Assembly: GCA_902702965.1 (NCBI GenBank)
Contig: CACRXP010000566.1
Span: 247,336-311,335 of the forward strand
Origin: Spirometra erinaceieuropaei
Taxonomy: Eukaryota > Platyhelminthes > Cestoda > Diphyllobothriidea > Diphyllobothriidae
DNA length: 64,000 nt
Reading direction: 5' to 3'
Part shown: piece by piece, positions 1 to 12,223 of the stretch
How positions within the stretch are numbered: position 1 is the stretch's first letter
Layout: each line of letters opens with the position of its first letter
Position numbers and translations under genes: made by a program
The notes under the pieces: generated by a model
The model's database searches: none
The model's input: the letters and a program-made list of their open reading frames with translations, nothing else
Told to the model about the DNA's origin: nothing

Positions 1-1040
1 GGACTGCCCATAGCTACACCATCGATCTGTCGATACAGCCGTCCGTTGAACAAGAACTGTACATTCTTTGTGCATATCTGTAGTAGTTCCCGTAGTTGCT
101 CTGGTGGTAGGTGTGTTTCACCCGCATGCTCACAAATTACGTCAATTGTTTCATCCAGTGGCACGTTTGTAAACAGGCTCTGCACGTCAAGCGAGATCAT
201 GTGTTTATTCAGTAGATTATGATGCTTAAGCTCATCTACGAAGGAGAAAGTATCTTTGGTAGTATAAACGGCAAGGTTGAGTCTGATTGGTTCGATTTGC
301 TTCACTAACCATTGTGCAAGTTTATGTTGAGGTGAATTCCTCATTGATAGAATCGGTCGTAATGGTACCCCTGGTTTGTGCAATTTTGGCAGTCCGTATA
401 GTCTGGGAATATGCGACCCTACAGGTCTAAGACACGCAGCCATGTTCTCGTCTATTATTTGCTTTTCAAGTAACGATTTAACCTTCCTCCCAATAAGGTC
501 TTCTAGCGCTTTTGTTTCTTCTTTCTCATGGGCTTTCGAGGAAAATTTGCTGGTGTCACTCAATATCGCCTCCATCTTTCTCACGTAATCAGTCTTGTTT
601 AGGATCACGACCCCGCTTCCATTGTCAGGTCTTGAGATGACAACTTCAGTGGTTTTACGTAGGTCAGTTAGTGCCGAGATGTGTTGTCTGGTTAGCAGTG
701 AGCGTTGCGTAGTCGGGAAAGTTCTGTATTGATAGGCGATATCTACGAATTTCGCTTTCAACCATCTCACGTTGTCCTCTGACGTCGGTGTTAAGTCAGA
801 TAATTGGTGATATAGGTCTTCAAATTGAGCCTCAATCTCCGTCGGATCTATTTTTCTTCTCGGCACACAAAACTTAAGTCCTAAAGAGAGGGTCTCGGCT
901 TGCAGTTTAGTCAGTTTCAAATTCGACATGTTGACAATGTAGTCATCTGGATTTACTGGAAACGATTCGTCTACGGGTTGTCTATTTAGCGACTTCATCA
1001 GATCAGCGTGGGACGATTGTCTTACTTTAGCTTGCAAGTT
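1..1040 (-). pseudogene. Penelope-like element reverse transcriptase, N-terminal half (family 1), cut by window edge
   Basis: The minus-strand frame is open from 1040 to the window edge, about 346 codons. In order it shows a helical N-terminal region (ATG at 929 reads MSNLKLTK), the PLE motif RPDNGSGVVILNK, LYGLPKLHKPG, RT motif A with the catalytic Asp in SLDVQSLFTNVPLDE, and GVAMGSP at the very edge. The YxDD motif and the GIY-YIG domain would lie left of the window. No stop or frameshift is visible in the RT part, so this may be the youngest PLE here. A further minus-strand stretch (1254-1060, beginning MDKFDTIHKLKQ) lies just upstream in another frame and may be its displaced N-terminus. 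LYGLPKLHKPG and GVAMGSP separate it from the other PLEs, which read GTPMGSP or GTLMGSP. RT identity is firm; whether the copy is complete cannot be judged. Confidence 0.85.
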
Positions 1041-1254
1041 TCAGGTTACCTATCACGTTTTAGCTCTCTAGGTCGATCGTTGATTGAACAGTTTTGCCTT
1101 GTAATATAACTACGCAATGACCGTGCGCAGCTGAATGAGAGGTCTCGAAATTTATGACGTCATTAAATTCTGCATGCTTTGTCGCCTTCGCCTTGTTCAA
1201 ATTTATCCCGGGAAAACACTGCTTCAATTTATGAATTGTATCAAATTTGTCCAT

Positions 1255-3075
1255 AGGTCGCTGAAATCTTATTCCTAACTTTGCACGACTGCTTGCAGGA
1301 TGGTTTCGATTTCCCTATAAACTTTAAGTCTCCACTTCCTCAGTGAATTGAGATCAATCTGCAAGGAAGACGATCACCGTGGAGGAGGGTTAGGTGGACG
1401 AAAATCTTAAAAAAACTGTCATTGATGCTGTCCGTAAAGTTGAGGAAAATGGATTTTTATTTGCTGTGCGACGGGCAGTGACCATGACAGTTTATGAATT
1501 TGCAAATGAAGTCTTTTTTACCATTGGCGAGAAGATTCACTGTTGCATGCCCACCACTCTCGGGCGTTATCAGCAAAAATCAGGCCCTTAAGCCATTCTA
1601 GCGCTCAGATTTAGTTGCTTCAACTGGTGCCTGGTAATCTTGATCAGGCTAGTGTATGGTGAGTTCGGCTCAGCTTGCTTGGGCGCACGCTGGACTGGCG
1701 TTGGCAATGATTAATCTCACCATAAGCCGTGTGATCCATTTGAATTCTGCTCATCAATTCGGATTATGGAGATTTTTGAGAGAACAGAACCCCCCTTCTG
1801 GGTTCAGTTATTAGTTGGCGGAGAAAAGTCCACACACGCAACGGAAACAGGGACATTTTGCATTTTTGTTGGGATATAGGCGACAAAAACAGGCGCCATG
1901 CACTGCACGCGTTCATCGCCATCTCTTATAGAAGCAAACTCGAAACCGGCCGGCCTGTTATTCAAGATGTGAGCACCTATTGGTCTTAGCTAAACAATTT
2001 ACTTCACCAACTAAACACACGCGTGAAGAAGTTGGTGCTGGGACAGGTTTGCGCAGGCTACAATAAAAAGACAATGCCAAGGCTATCGGAGGTGGCCATG
2101 GACACGAGGACTGTCGAAGTTAAACATCACGTCTACGCGGGCCACGTACGCTCCAGTACCTTCTCACGATCTCTCCGAGCACTGTAGGGGCGGATCAGCC
2201 CCCACATAGGTGAGAGTGTCATGCCGGCCAAACTAAAAAGGAGACGCTACATTCCGAACCTGAGTCCTGAGAAGGACACCGGATTCGTGAAACTGGCCAT
2301 GTAACCGATGATTAAACTTCCTCCATGGGGGCCAAGGCAATCACAGAGCTCGTGTGTAATGCTAGCCTTTCTGGTGCAGGGTGTGACAGTTTGAGAAATG
2401 TTTTTTAAAAAGTCCTAGGTCACGCGGCAAACTTTCTAGCTATCGGAATGACCAATGTAGCACATGAGGGATCGCGAATTCTCGCGTGCAGACCCAGAGT
2501 AGAGACCATATGTTATGCGATTCTACTACCGGATTTTTAGCTGTTTGTGTTCAGACCCAAAAAAACTAAGACAAAGTGACGTCCAGGGACGGCCAGTCAT
2601 GTTCCGGGAAGGTTCCTGCGAACAGGCCCAAAGAGTCAAGCGGCCTTCTGATAAGAAAAAGCAACGGGCAAAACGCAAAGTCATTCTCTAAGGAAATCCA
2701 GCCCCTAGGGACCAATCTAGAAATATTAAGACACTGTCCAGTGACGGAGGAAGTATTATGCACCTGATGATGTTGACGGAAGTGTTATTTGTCAATGGGC
2801 AAGAACCCAAGTCGATGGTATCCGTAAAGAGTTTCGATAGTTAACATCATCAAACGCGTGCAAAATAGACAGGCAGTCTTTCATAGAACCAAACTTGTAA
2901 GTCTAATTTTCATGTTTTAGTTTTTTAAACTAGTATCCTTTAAGGATGGGTTGTTGTACGCCGGAATGAGTAAACCCTGTACTACATATTACCTCCCGTA
3001 AAGTTCCTGGAGGCAACTACAGTACAAGCCAAATAACAGATTTCGGTGTACACACGGTACTACTGATAGAACATA
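1255..3075. other. No gene recognised
   Basis: Only short ORFs of under 70 codons are present, with no recognisable domain. The G+C-rich part around 2050-2800 did not match any repeat elsewhere in the window by eye. Confidence 0.4.
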
Positions 3076-4067
3076 GAGTAGGTGGGCTAACTCATGAAAT
3101 GTCAGCTGAAATTTCTAAATGCGTTTCCGTTTTGAAAAGATTAATTAAGAAGGGTTGTAAAAATAGTCAGCCTGCAGCATAAATCTATAATAATTCAGTT
3201 ATCTCAGGATTCCAACTTTCGAATAAATTTATTTTCCACTGAATGCAAGAATTAAACTCCGTAAAAAATGACTACATGAGTATCATGCAATTTTCTCATT
3301 GATTTTCGATGCCCTTAAAACTTCAATCACATTTCATGGAAAACATGCATGAAAATATTCATTCTTTTGCTCCTTCGGTAGAAAATGGCGTCGTTTTCTA
3401 ATTTGATACTCGAAGGAAGGATATAATTCGGTTTTAAAAAGTTTCTAAGTGAGCGATTTTTAATGCTGTGAAATGGCCATTCATAAAACGCCATGTGTCT
3501 GCATTTACCAATGGCGCTTATAAATTTAGTAATATGGCCCAAATCCACTGCTAAATTTTATAAACTGCACATAGTCTTCTATTAGTACCGTAGAGAAATG
3601 TATTGTTTTCCATACGCAGAAAATATACGACTTGTAGTTTGGAAACCCTGAATGCAAGTGTAACGGAAGGTCGGGTTCAAAATTATTCGGGAATTGGAAA
3701 AGTTTTTGAAAACCGAATTATACCCTTCCTTCAAGCATAAAATTGGAAGATGACCCAATATTCTACCCAAAGAATGAAAAATGAATATTTTTATGCATGT
3801 TTTCCATGAAATATAATTGAATATTTAAGGGCATCGAAAATCGATGAGAAAATTGCATGCTACTCATATAGTCGTCTTTTTACAAAGTATAATCTTTGGA
3901 TGCAGCTTAAAAGAATTTCTTTCGAAGGCCGGCATCCTGAGGTAACTGAGTTAGTTTAGAATTATTCTGCAAGACGGTCAGTTTTGCAACCTTACTTAAT
4001 TAATCTTTACGGAAGGAAAATGCATTCAGAATTTCGATTGCCATTTTATGAATTAGCCCATCGACTG
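3076..4067. mobile_element. Foldback/MITE-like DNA element, copy 1
   Basis: The left end reads GAGTAGGTGGGCTAACTCAT after a TA. The right end is the degenerate inverse (gaattagcccatcgactg). The two halves of about 480 bp are inverted copies of each other throughout: for example 'gaaaacatgcatgaaaatattcattc' segments on the left reappear inverted near 3775-3810. It has no coding capacity. The same element recurs at 30389, 36770, 44091, 60558 and 63870. TA flanks and CAGT-like ends suggest mobilisation by a Tc1/mariner-type transposase, which is an inference. Confidence 0.7.
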
Positions 4068-4599
4068 TGTTTAGGAAGGCTGCAACACCCTCCAGTGAAT
4101 GTGTGCACCTGGCAAGACCAGAAAAATGTTTTACTGGTAGCCGACAGGGAGCATGTGGCCAAATCGTTTAACATGGAACTTAAGTATGAGTCCTCACAGG
4201 CAAAATGGACTTCTGCGATGAGTACTAACAGATGTTAGATGATTTTGTTTACATAAACTCAGGGCAATACGACGCAGCTGTTGGTCACATTGCGATTTAT
4301 TGGCTGTACGAAAGGAGTGTCCGCTGTCTTTCCTGATTTTTTCCCGCCAAAATCTTCGTTCAAAGTCACTTTGACTGTCGCAGAGGGCGAAGTTCCTCAG
4401 TTTTCTCAATTTTCGTTAGTTAGGAAGACGCGCTAGTCGCTTCCCTCTCGTCCTTCTTCCACCATCTCTCTTATACCCACATTGCGGTTGTACAGACATG
4501 TTTATCTATCACATTAGTGCGATCGTCACGACGAACATTGTCCTACGTACACTTCAGTGTGGTGGGCGCAGAATGGTGATTCACGTGTGAAGTAGTTTA

Positions 4600-7340
4600 T
4601 AGAGGGACCGAGTGATGCAACATCTGCTTAACTATCTACTTCTTCACAGACTAGGGTTCGACGCAGGACAGAGTTAAGTGGACGGGAGGCGTGTTTGGGT
4701 GCGGTGCCCGACAAAACTAAATGGATCGTCTGTGCGTGCAAGGCACACCGCTCCCTCCCCCAAATACACACACAAACGACGGTTCGACCGTGGTTGCCGA
4801 CAATGTTCACCGTGTGATCCACAGCGAGATGAGAGTCGACATGGGGACTTGTGCGTAAGTTAGTTTATAGTGGTATTGGACTTGCACAGCATCTGCCGCT
4901 CTATCTCCTCCTCTGCCATCTGGGCCCGGTATCAAGACAGAGTCAAGGGAACCGGGAGCAGAGGAGGGGCAGGCGAATAGCACGGTCGAGTCCACACCCT
5001 TGGTCCACATAGAAAATGATCAAAATTTATACTACACACTCACACACACACACACGACAGTTCGACCATCGATTTCGATGATGCCCACCGTGTGCCCCAC
5101 AGACTGCAGCAGCAGTGGGAGCAGGGACGGTGACTTACGCAGGGGTTTATAGTGCCAGTAGACTTGCGTAGCATCTACCTACACTCTCTCCTCCTCCCCC
5201 GCCTGAACCCGGTGTCAAGACCAAGTCAAGAAGACCGGAGACGGGGGAGAAACACACACAGAAACACGAAAGTTCGACCGTCGTGTTCGACGATGTCTAC
5301 CGTGTGCCCCACACAGGTGGTGACAGCAGGGACTGTGACTTGCGCGGAGGTTTTAAGTGTCGGCAGACTTGCGCTGCATCAACCACACACTCTCCTCCTC
5401 CCTCGCCCGAGCCCGGTGGCAAGACAGAGTCAAGAAAACCGGAGACGAGGGAGACCGCAGGTGGAAGGCTTGAACGGATCCGCACTTTGGCGCTTCACTG
5501 CGCACCCCCTGGTCCTCTCTGCGAATGGCCAGGGTTTTGACTAACAACAACAAGGAGAGTGGATGCTGGTGCGGCCAAAGCCGTATCTAGGCGCGCCGCC
5601 TACGACCGGCTCGGATCCCACACAGTGGGAGTGCCATAGAGGTTACATTAAGAATGAAACATTGCAGCGTGACTCACAGACCTCCAGCCGAGATCCAAGT
5701 TATCCCATCAGTTTGCAACCTTCCAAGCCACGGCTTTTAGCGCACCGTGATAGTTTCAGGCGCGCTAGATTGTTTATAGACAGGAAAGTGCGCTGAGTCG
5801 TCAACCTCACTCTCCCTTCCCAGCCCCACACCCCAGCCACTGTCCGAGGCGGTCAGCAGACTGTAGCGGTGACTGAGCACGGTGGTTGGCATGGTCGACT
5901 GACCATGTCTGCGTGCGCCACGTGCACGACCTGGCCCCCCAAACACACACACACGAGGATTTTGCCCAACGGGGACTGAACAGCGTATCGCTCACTTGCG
6001 TGAGAGGGCCGTGGAAGGTGCTGTTTCAATCCGTCTCCCAGCCCACCAGTCCGCCAATCCACACAAACGCACACAACACACACACACACACGACCGTTCG
6101 ACCGCCTTGCTCGACGATGTCCACCGCGTGCACCACAGCAAGATGAGGCAGGCATGGTTACCTTCGCGCGATATTGTACATAGTGATAGTAGAATTACGC
6201 TGCCTCGACCGCACTCTCTCCTCCCGCACCTGGGCCCGGTGTCAAGAAGATCGAAGGTGAGAGAGTGCGCAGCCGGACGCGCACCTAGGCCTGACACTCT
6301 ATATTCTCTAGCCCACAACAAACACTTGATCAGGATTTCAATTAACAACAGCAATGATGGGCCGTAAAGATCCCTACGTGCACAACGTAAGCTGGCAACT
6401 GGACCTGCCACCACACCCCGAAAATTGGCGTTTGCTGTAATGCGCATTTTCGATAACGCCTGCCAAAATCCTTTTTAGTCTCCTGTGCTGGTCCAGCTAG
6501 AAGCAAAACACACACACACAAACAGGACAGTTCGACCGCCGTTGTTGACATTGTCTCCCGACTGCTGCACAGCAGGCTAAGCCCGACTTGCGCTTGAATT
6601 AGTTTATAGTGATCGCAGATCAGAAGATGAAGATGCGATCACTGGAACAAGAAATTTAGTGGCATGACGTTTCAGATTCTCACTTGAATCCATCATCCGA
6701 GACCTTAATCTGCGAATGTCTCTGATGATGGATTCCTATGAGAATCCGAATCGACAGGCCAATAAATTTCTTGTTCCAGTGATCGCATCTTCATCTTCTG
6801 AATTGCTACCTGGAACTCTCCTGTTCGCTTCTATCAGTGATAGAAGACTTGCACAGCATCTACCGAACCCTCGCCTCTTTCGCCATCTGGATCCGGTTTC
6901 ATGCCCGAGTCAAGAAGACCGGGGGTGGAAGAGGTGTAGCACCACACCCGTTGACCCTAAAAAAAAGGATCAAGATTTGGAACAATAACAAAGATGGTGG
7001 GCAGTAGGAATCCCAATTCACGCGACAGGAACCTGCAAGTGAGCCGGTCATCGCAACCCGATTTTTGGCACTTATTGTGGGGGTACATTCCCGATAACCC
7101 CTGCCGGACGCCGACCGAGCCTCCGTGTTGCTCCAGCGCATCCAGCGCGTCCTCCGTTTTTATTGGCAAACACACACACAGGACCGACCTCGGATACTGA
7201 GTGGGCGACCTTTGACCCTCGGGTCTTTTAGCGCATCGTGATAGAGTGCGCTGATATTCGGTGGGAATGGAGCCCCCGGAGTAGGTTTCACTCTCTCCTC
7301 CCTATGCCCTATACCCGTTGACTGGTAGAACCTGTCAGTC
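4600..7340 (+). repeat. Cluster of (CA)n-linked dispersed repeat units
   Basis: Several diverged copies of a 200-350 bp unit lie head to tail. Each carries a (CA)n tract, then GACAGTTCGACCGTCG-like sequence, 'gatgtccaccgtgtgc', 'gtttatagtg..agacttgc.cagcatctac', 'ctctctcctcctc' and 'cccggtgtcaagac.gagtcaagaagaccgg'. (CA)n tracts lie near 5040-5056, 5940-5954, 6070-6092, 6508-6522 and 7171-7182. Single copies recur elsewhere in both orientations. Short ORFs here are low-complexity. I do not recognise the family; a non-autonomous retroposon is possible. Confidence 0.6.
6622..6800. repeat. Minimal inverted pair of hammerhead-bearing PLE ends
   Basis: A near-perfect palindrome. The left arm (about 6622-6704, minus) and right arm (about 6716-6800, plus) share 'aaatttcttgttccagtgatcgcatcttcatc'. 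Each arm holds the terminal repeat seen at PLE ends, and the spacer is only about 12 bp. The right arm has GTCT-CTGATGA at 6718-6728, a GGATTC/GAATCC stem and GAAT (for GAAA) at 6748. The left arm has CGGATGA and GAAACGTC. No RT or endonuclease sequence remains between them. Confidence 0.75.
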
Positions 7341-7539
7341 AGTCTGGCACAGTAATAAATACTTTACATACAGAACATTGTTAGGGTACGTTGCTTAAAA
7401 TCATGACAGAGATGCTAACGGAAAGCATACAGAGCAATGATTACTCTCAGTTAATGAGCAGAAAGATTAATTTAGGCAGCATCGACACCGATCGGGTTAT
7501 GTAACTTGCTCGTGCTGTTATGCATTGTGATTTGAACTA

Positions 7540-8000
7540 AAACCCTCGCAGGTGGTCAATTAGTGACAAGTTGACGCCAACAAAGACAAGGGGAGCGCAA
7601 CGGCCATTTATGGCCTATTAATCATCGTCAGGTAGTTCTGTTTAACCCCGGGCGTGGCTCACTTGAGATTCGGGCTCAACGCATGTAATCATTGAGTGAG
7701 ACAATTTACCATTAAGGCACGGGTCCCGTTTCCAGTCCGTTGTGATCAGGAATACTAAGTTTGGCGCTTAATGATCCAGCTGCTGGACATCATCCACACC
7801 TAGGGTTGCACATGACTGGCTGATGACGGAAATGACCATTTCGATCTCCCTTGTCATTGTAGGTACCAATTTGTCTATCTAAACTAGTTTTTGACAACAT
7901 TAGGAAAAAATCAGCTGATCCAATTATGAAAATCCCGGATTCGAGCGCACGACAGTAAGGGTATGGGATGAGTACAACCAACGCTAAGCCATGTGAACTA
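7540..8000. repeat. Decayed palindromic tRNA-SINE-like repeat
   Basis: 'caacaaagacaagg...cggccatttatggcctattaatcatcgtcag' near 7580-7630 and its inverse 'gactggctgatgacggaaatgaccatttc..ctcccttgtcattgtaggtacc' near 7810-7870 match the arms of the better preserved copies at 26947 and 27990. Confidence 0.5.
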
Positions 8001-8039
8001 AGAGGCCACGCCTGGAAGACGTGAATTTAATTCTTTTCG

Positions 8040-8250
8040 GTCAAGTAGCCCGCCTGGCTTACTGCAGTGTATAGTCTGTCGATTCTGATACAGAGTTGCT
8101 TTGCCCAAATGTGATCAAACTCACGTCTCCCTGTCGGATCTCGTGACTAAGATGATTAGAACGCTGGCTGTACTCAAGCCTTGCCCTTACTATCGTGAAC
8201 TCGAATTTTACTGAGGACTCTGAGTTTTTCACAAGAGGGTACGTAGAATT
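8040..8250 (-). repeat. SINE-like repeat, second family
   Basis: The segment 'cccaaatgtgatcaaactcacg...tactcaagccttgcccttac..cgtgaactcgaatttta..gagtttttcac' parallels 22390-22515 and 22680-22790. The family carries a GGTTCGAATCC-like tRNA B box in better copies; strand is tentative. Confidence 0.45.
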
Positions 8251-10035
8251 AGTCAAATCAACCAAAAAATTAAATAATTGTGGGAAAACTTAAAAACTAG
8301 AGGAAAATGATTCAAACCATTGGTCAACTTAAAATGTTTAAGTAGTAGTGCATTGTGAACTTTTATGGATCCAGGGTTCACGGATGCAGTGTTTTGCGGG
8401 AGGATTAAGTGAAACAAAAGGTTATCAACCCCTCTCGGATTGGGGTTTTCATTTAAATTGAATATGGTAGAGTTTGAGGCAGGAACGTATATATTATTTA
8501 ACGTCTACTCGCCGATAGTGCGATCGAGACGAGTGAAGCGCTGAGATTTTCGATCAAAAGATAGCATGTCCGACTAATTGAACAAATTGCGACGGTTATT
8601 TCGTGTCGCCATATTTCCACGCGGCCTACGCAGTTTTTTCTCCGGGAACATATTTCAGTATTACAGCCCGTTTGTTGCGGTATTTGGTATGTACTTTGGA
8701 CTACGGAACGGGCTCTTATTCAATTAACTTCTCTGGTGCGTTTTTAGGTCGTTTGGCCCCCAAGGGCACAAATGACAAAATAATCGGCATAGTTTCTCCC
8801 TTGTCAAGAATTTGGCCATCACTCGACAACCAAATATCGAAGCAAGAGGCACGTTTTACATCCCAACTTCAGATTATTCATAGGAATTTGATAAAATTGA
8901 AAATCGCAGAAAAAACTTCCCGTTCCATGGCAAATATAGTTTCTACCTGATGCAAAATTCCTCCCCCCCCGGTATATTCGGGAGGATGCATTAGGAAACT
9001 GGGCAAGCGTTCTTAGACATCTGCTACGCAGGGCTATACTATTATTCATTCCATGTGAACGTTTTCTCCGACTTTTCGGAGCAAATCTCGTGTGTTTAGA
9101 AGCACGTCAGTCGAACGTGCTCCTGCTTTAGTTGTTCCAAGAGGTGAAATGCAACTTTACCAGGAAAACCATGAAAATAAGAAACGTCACTCAACTAGGT
9201 CGTTAGCACTGCAAAAAAGTCTCATTTTAGGAGCAACTTTATAAAAGTTGCATCAAGTTACCGCCTACTGTTCGACTGACAACATTCTCTGTTCTGTTAC
9301 ACGCATTTCTGAATGCAGTGCTTACGCAAATTCCACGACAGATGCACCCTCCACAAGTTCGCCTCCATTCTGATCGGTTCATAGGCATTAGCAAGTTTAT
9401 CAAGATGGTCCAGATTGCTGCCTATCTGGTCATCCCGTACCAGAGGATCACTAGACTCAGCGCTTATGATTTCAGCACAAGTCAAGACGTAATCTTAAAA
9501 TACCAGGTAACGAGACCGAGTGGTCTACTGTCACGATAGAGAGCATCTGATGTCTTTCACCGCCTCTGCTGCACTTGTGAACAAAGTGTCTTAATCGCAG
9601 AAACTGCATGATCAATCTGGAGGCGGATGAGCAAACATGCGACAGCATTGAGGACGGACGAGGCCATATCCTAGATCGCGATTCGTCTGATGAGATAGGA
9701 CGATGTCTCCAAGTTCGACAAGATCGAAATTCTCGCAAGCAACTGTGGCCTGCAACCATCAGAACACACCATGACTTCTAGATCCCCTTTTAGTTACCAA
9801 ACGTCGCCTGGGTTGTGCAATTAGTCCGACAGCAAGGGTGGGCAAAAACTACTTCCATGACATTTTTGGTGAGCCCGAATTTCGAGCAATTACCATAAAA
9901 ACAACTAGCGCAGTATGAAATTGCGGCATCTGAGGACTCGGATGAGGGTGATCAAGATATGCGGTCGCCTAATAATCGCAGTCATTGAGTGCTTATTATG
10001 ATTATTTGCTACTGTCAATGATAATGGGCTCCGAT
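8251..10035. other. No gene recognised
   Basis: A 115-codon plus-strand ORF (8603-8950) and a 95-codon minus-strand ORF (9472-9759) have no recognisable domain and no matching neighbours. I treat them as chance ORFs. Confidence 0.35.
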
Positions 10036-10088
10036 AAAAGCGATACGGTACGGGAGAAGAAGATTTGAGCACTGGAAGAAGACTATTG

Positions 10089-10126
10089 GCCTGACGTTTC
10101 GGATTCTCACTCGAACACATCTGATA
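10089..10126 (-). ncRNA. Hammerhead-like motif, left end of PLE-B (degenerate)
   Basis: On the minus strand: CAGATGT (for CTGATGA), then a stem region ending GAATCC, then GAAACGTCAGGC. The 3' half of the core is intact and the 5' half is mutated. It lies at the left border of the PLE-B remnant and faces outward. Confidence 0.5.
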
Positions 10127-10540
10127 AGGGTAGTGGAGGCACAAAGACTGCAGTATTTATAGTACGCAGCTGTTGTGGGACCACATACGTACTAATAATT
10201 AATAACTCTCGCGATCATCGCTGGGGCCGCAGTTGATGTGACGATGGCTCGTCAGTTCGCGTCCGAGTCGGTAATGGCCGCGATTTCATCATCCGTGTTG
10301 GATGGTGGCGCAAAGATGACTCGGTAATTTGGTTCGCTGTCACTGGAATTACTGTTTGTCCGTGCCCTTGTCTTCCATTTCACTGCAGAGCGTCTCAACG
10401 TGCCGGTATAGCGCCTTTACGACCGACCGAGTGGTTGTTGTTGTTGAAGTTCAGTACTTGCGTCGTACTTGCCATTTGCTTGACCACTTTGATTTTTAGG
10501 CCGCCACAAGCTTTGCGGCCAACATGGACACCCAGAAAGG

Positions 10541-11405
10541 TCAGCTGGTTGTTTTATTCTTCCTCCTCCATCTCTGACATCCTCTGAATATCAGCAGAAG
10601 ACCCCGTTCGATGACGACGCAGGTATCATCCACATACCGAGCCCAGAATCTCGGTCTGTGGTGTCGAAAGACCAGCGACTCCAGCCGTTGTAGGACCTCC
10701 TCGGCTATGAGTCCCGAGATCAGCGAACCTATTGGCGTACCCTTCACCTGTTCCTAGATTGTTCCGTCGAACGAAGAGTCTGTTTTGGGAGAGAATCATA
10801 GGAGTTAGAGGATTTGGGCGTATCCAAAAAGATTCTCTGTTTCATCATATTTGTTTCGTTGGAGTAATTCGAAGGTACCGACTGCTAGATCCTGTGGGAT
10901 GGAAGTAAGAATGGATGTGACATCAAAAGATACCTGCCGGCACGGAGGTCTATCCCAAAATGTATAAAGCCAGACTTTGCAAAATTTCGTCTTTGTCTCT
11001 AAATTTGCTGATATGTAATAACCTCCCAGCAAGTTGTATTTCGGTGACACCATAGCTTCATCCCAGAATGCTGGCGTGAGAGAAACAACTTCACACCCTC
11101 CAGCTGATGGGAATCTACACTGATTCCGGAGCAGACCTTACAGACCTTTCTCAAAACCCAGCATCTGGCTTTTACACTTCTGCTCACTTACGTTACGATG
11201 TTTTATCCTAATGCAAAAAATGTGTCAGAATGGAGGCGGCAGGGAAAACTTTTGGAGGAAAGGAAATTTGCGTATGCAGGTTTAAGCGTTGGCGCCTTCG
11301 TCGGCGTTGATTGCAACACCTCCATCCGTACACAGGGCGCCGATGAATGAACCATTTTGACAGCCAAATGGCTGTCGGAGGTCTAGTAACACAGTGAGTT
11401 GGCAA
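10541..11405 (-). pseudogene. PLE-B reverse transcriptase remnant (family 2)
   Basis: Broken minus-strand pieces of a PLE RT. From right to left there is motif A (SFDVTSILTSIPQDLA, about 10930-10880), then the thumb-side motif GTPIGSLISGLIAEEVLQRL and the catalytic box WARYVDDTCVVIE (10747-10600). Frame changes separate the pieces, so no full protein is possible. The segment to 11405 is weakly RT-like N-terminal sequence. Flanking non-coding sequence near 10260-10340 ('gatttcatcatccgtgttggatg') matches the 3' flank of PLE-G near 46800, placing both in one family. The remnant lies between outward-facing hammerhead-like ends at 10089 and 12182. Confidence 0.8.
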
Positions 11406-12181
11406 GTTGAACTTCCGTAGATCTACAATCCCTCCGACTTCAGCACCTACTCTGTGGCTGACTCTAAAAAATCCAAACCACCAGCTCCCGACAGGGCATA
11501 GAGGCGGGCCAGAGACAAATTTATGTTGAATTCCGGCACTCCCTTATCAGTATCTAAAAGCAAATTTGATGTACGAATCCAGAAAATGTGAATCAAATCA
11601 TAAAACAGGTTTTTGATTCGAAAACATTGCTTAAGTAGGGTTGAATCATCATCCAAAGATATGTCAGTCACGTCAGGATTTCGGTTTTGGGTAAAAATCA
11701 GTAAGAAAACTTTTAATTACTTAAGTAGCCATCTTCTACACATTGCTGTTTTGCAGTCGGCTGTAAGAAAACTAATTATGATTACGATTGAACTGTGACC
11801 CAATCACATTTGAAATGCCTGCAATTTTATTTATTTTTGAGTACGAATCTGCGAAAGCACTGTAGATAAATAATGGTCATCAAGGGCTCTGCCTCTAACC
11901 CTTCAATACAAATACATACATAATTTAAAAGCCGACATCCGGATGTGCCTAAAATATCTTGGGATCATGCTGCATGATCATACATATTACAAACCTGGCT
12001 AAGTAGTGTTTTCGAGTCGAATCAGAATTTTGATTGACATTTCGTGAAATATTGGAGGCACAAGGAGTGCTGTATTTATGGTACTTAGCTGCGTACTATA
12101 ATTGGCACGCACATGGTCCCACGGCAGCTTGGGAGCATATATACCGCAGTCTTTGTGCCTGCACTTGCCTTATCTGCGACT

Positions 12182-12223
12182 GTCTCTGATGATGGGTACG
12201 AGAGCGAATCTGGAACGTCAGAC
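12182..12223 (+). ncRNA. Hammerhead-like motif, right end of PLE-B
   Basis: GTCT (12182-12185), an intact CTGATGA (12186-12192), a partly paired stem II, GGAA in place of GAAA, then CGTC and AGAC. GTCT can pair with AGAC as stem I, and GTC would be the cleavage triplet. Orientation is opposite to the left-end copy. Confidence 0.55.

Noticed and set aside
5152..5544. 130-codon plus-strand ORF as a gene
   Set aside because: It is made entirely of the (CA)n-family repeat, overlaps ORFs in other frames and strands, and has no domain or splice support.
5992..6447. 151-codon minus-strand ORF as a gene
   Set aside because: Same repeat cluster; the Val/Cys-rich part is the translation of a CA/TG tract.
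8603..8950. Possible upstream exon of the spectrin-like gene (an acceptor-like 'gtttttag' lies inside)
   Set aside because: The translation lacks heptads or CH-domain motifs, and no suitable donor follows in frame.
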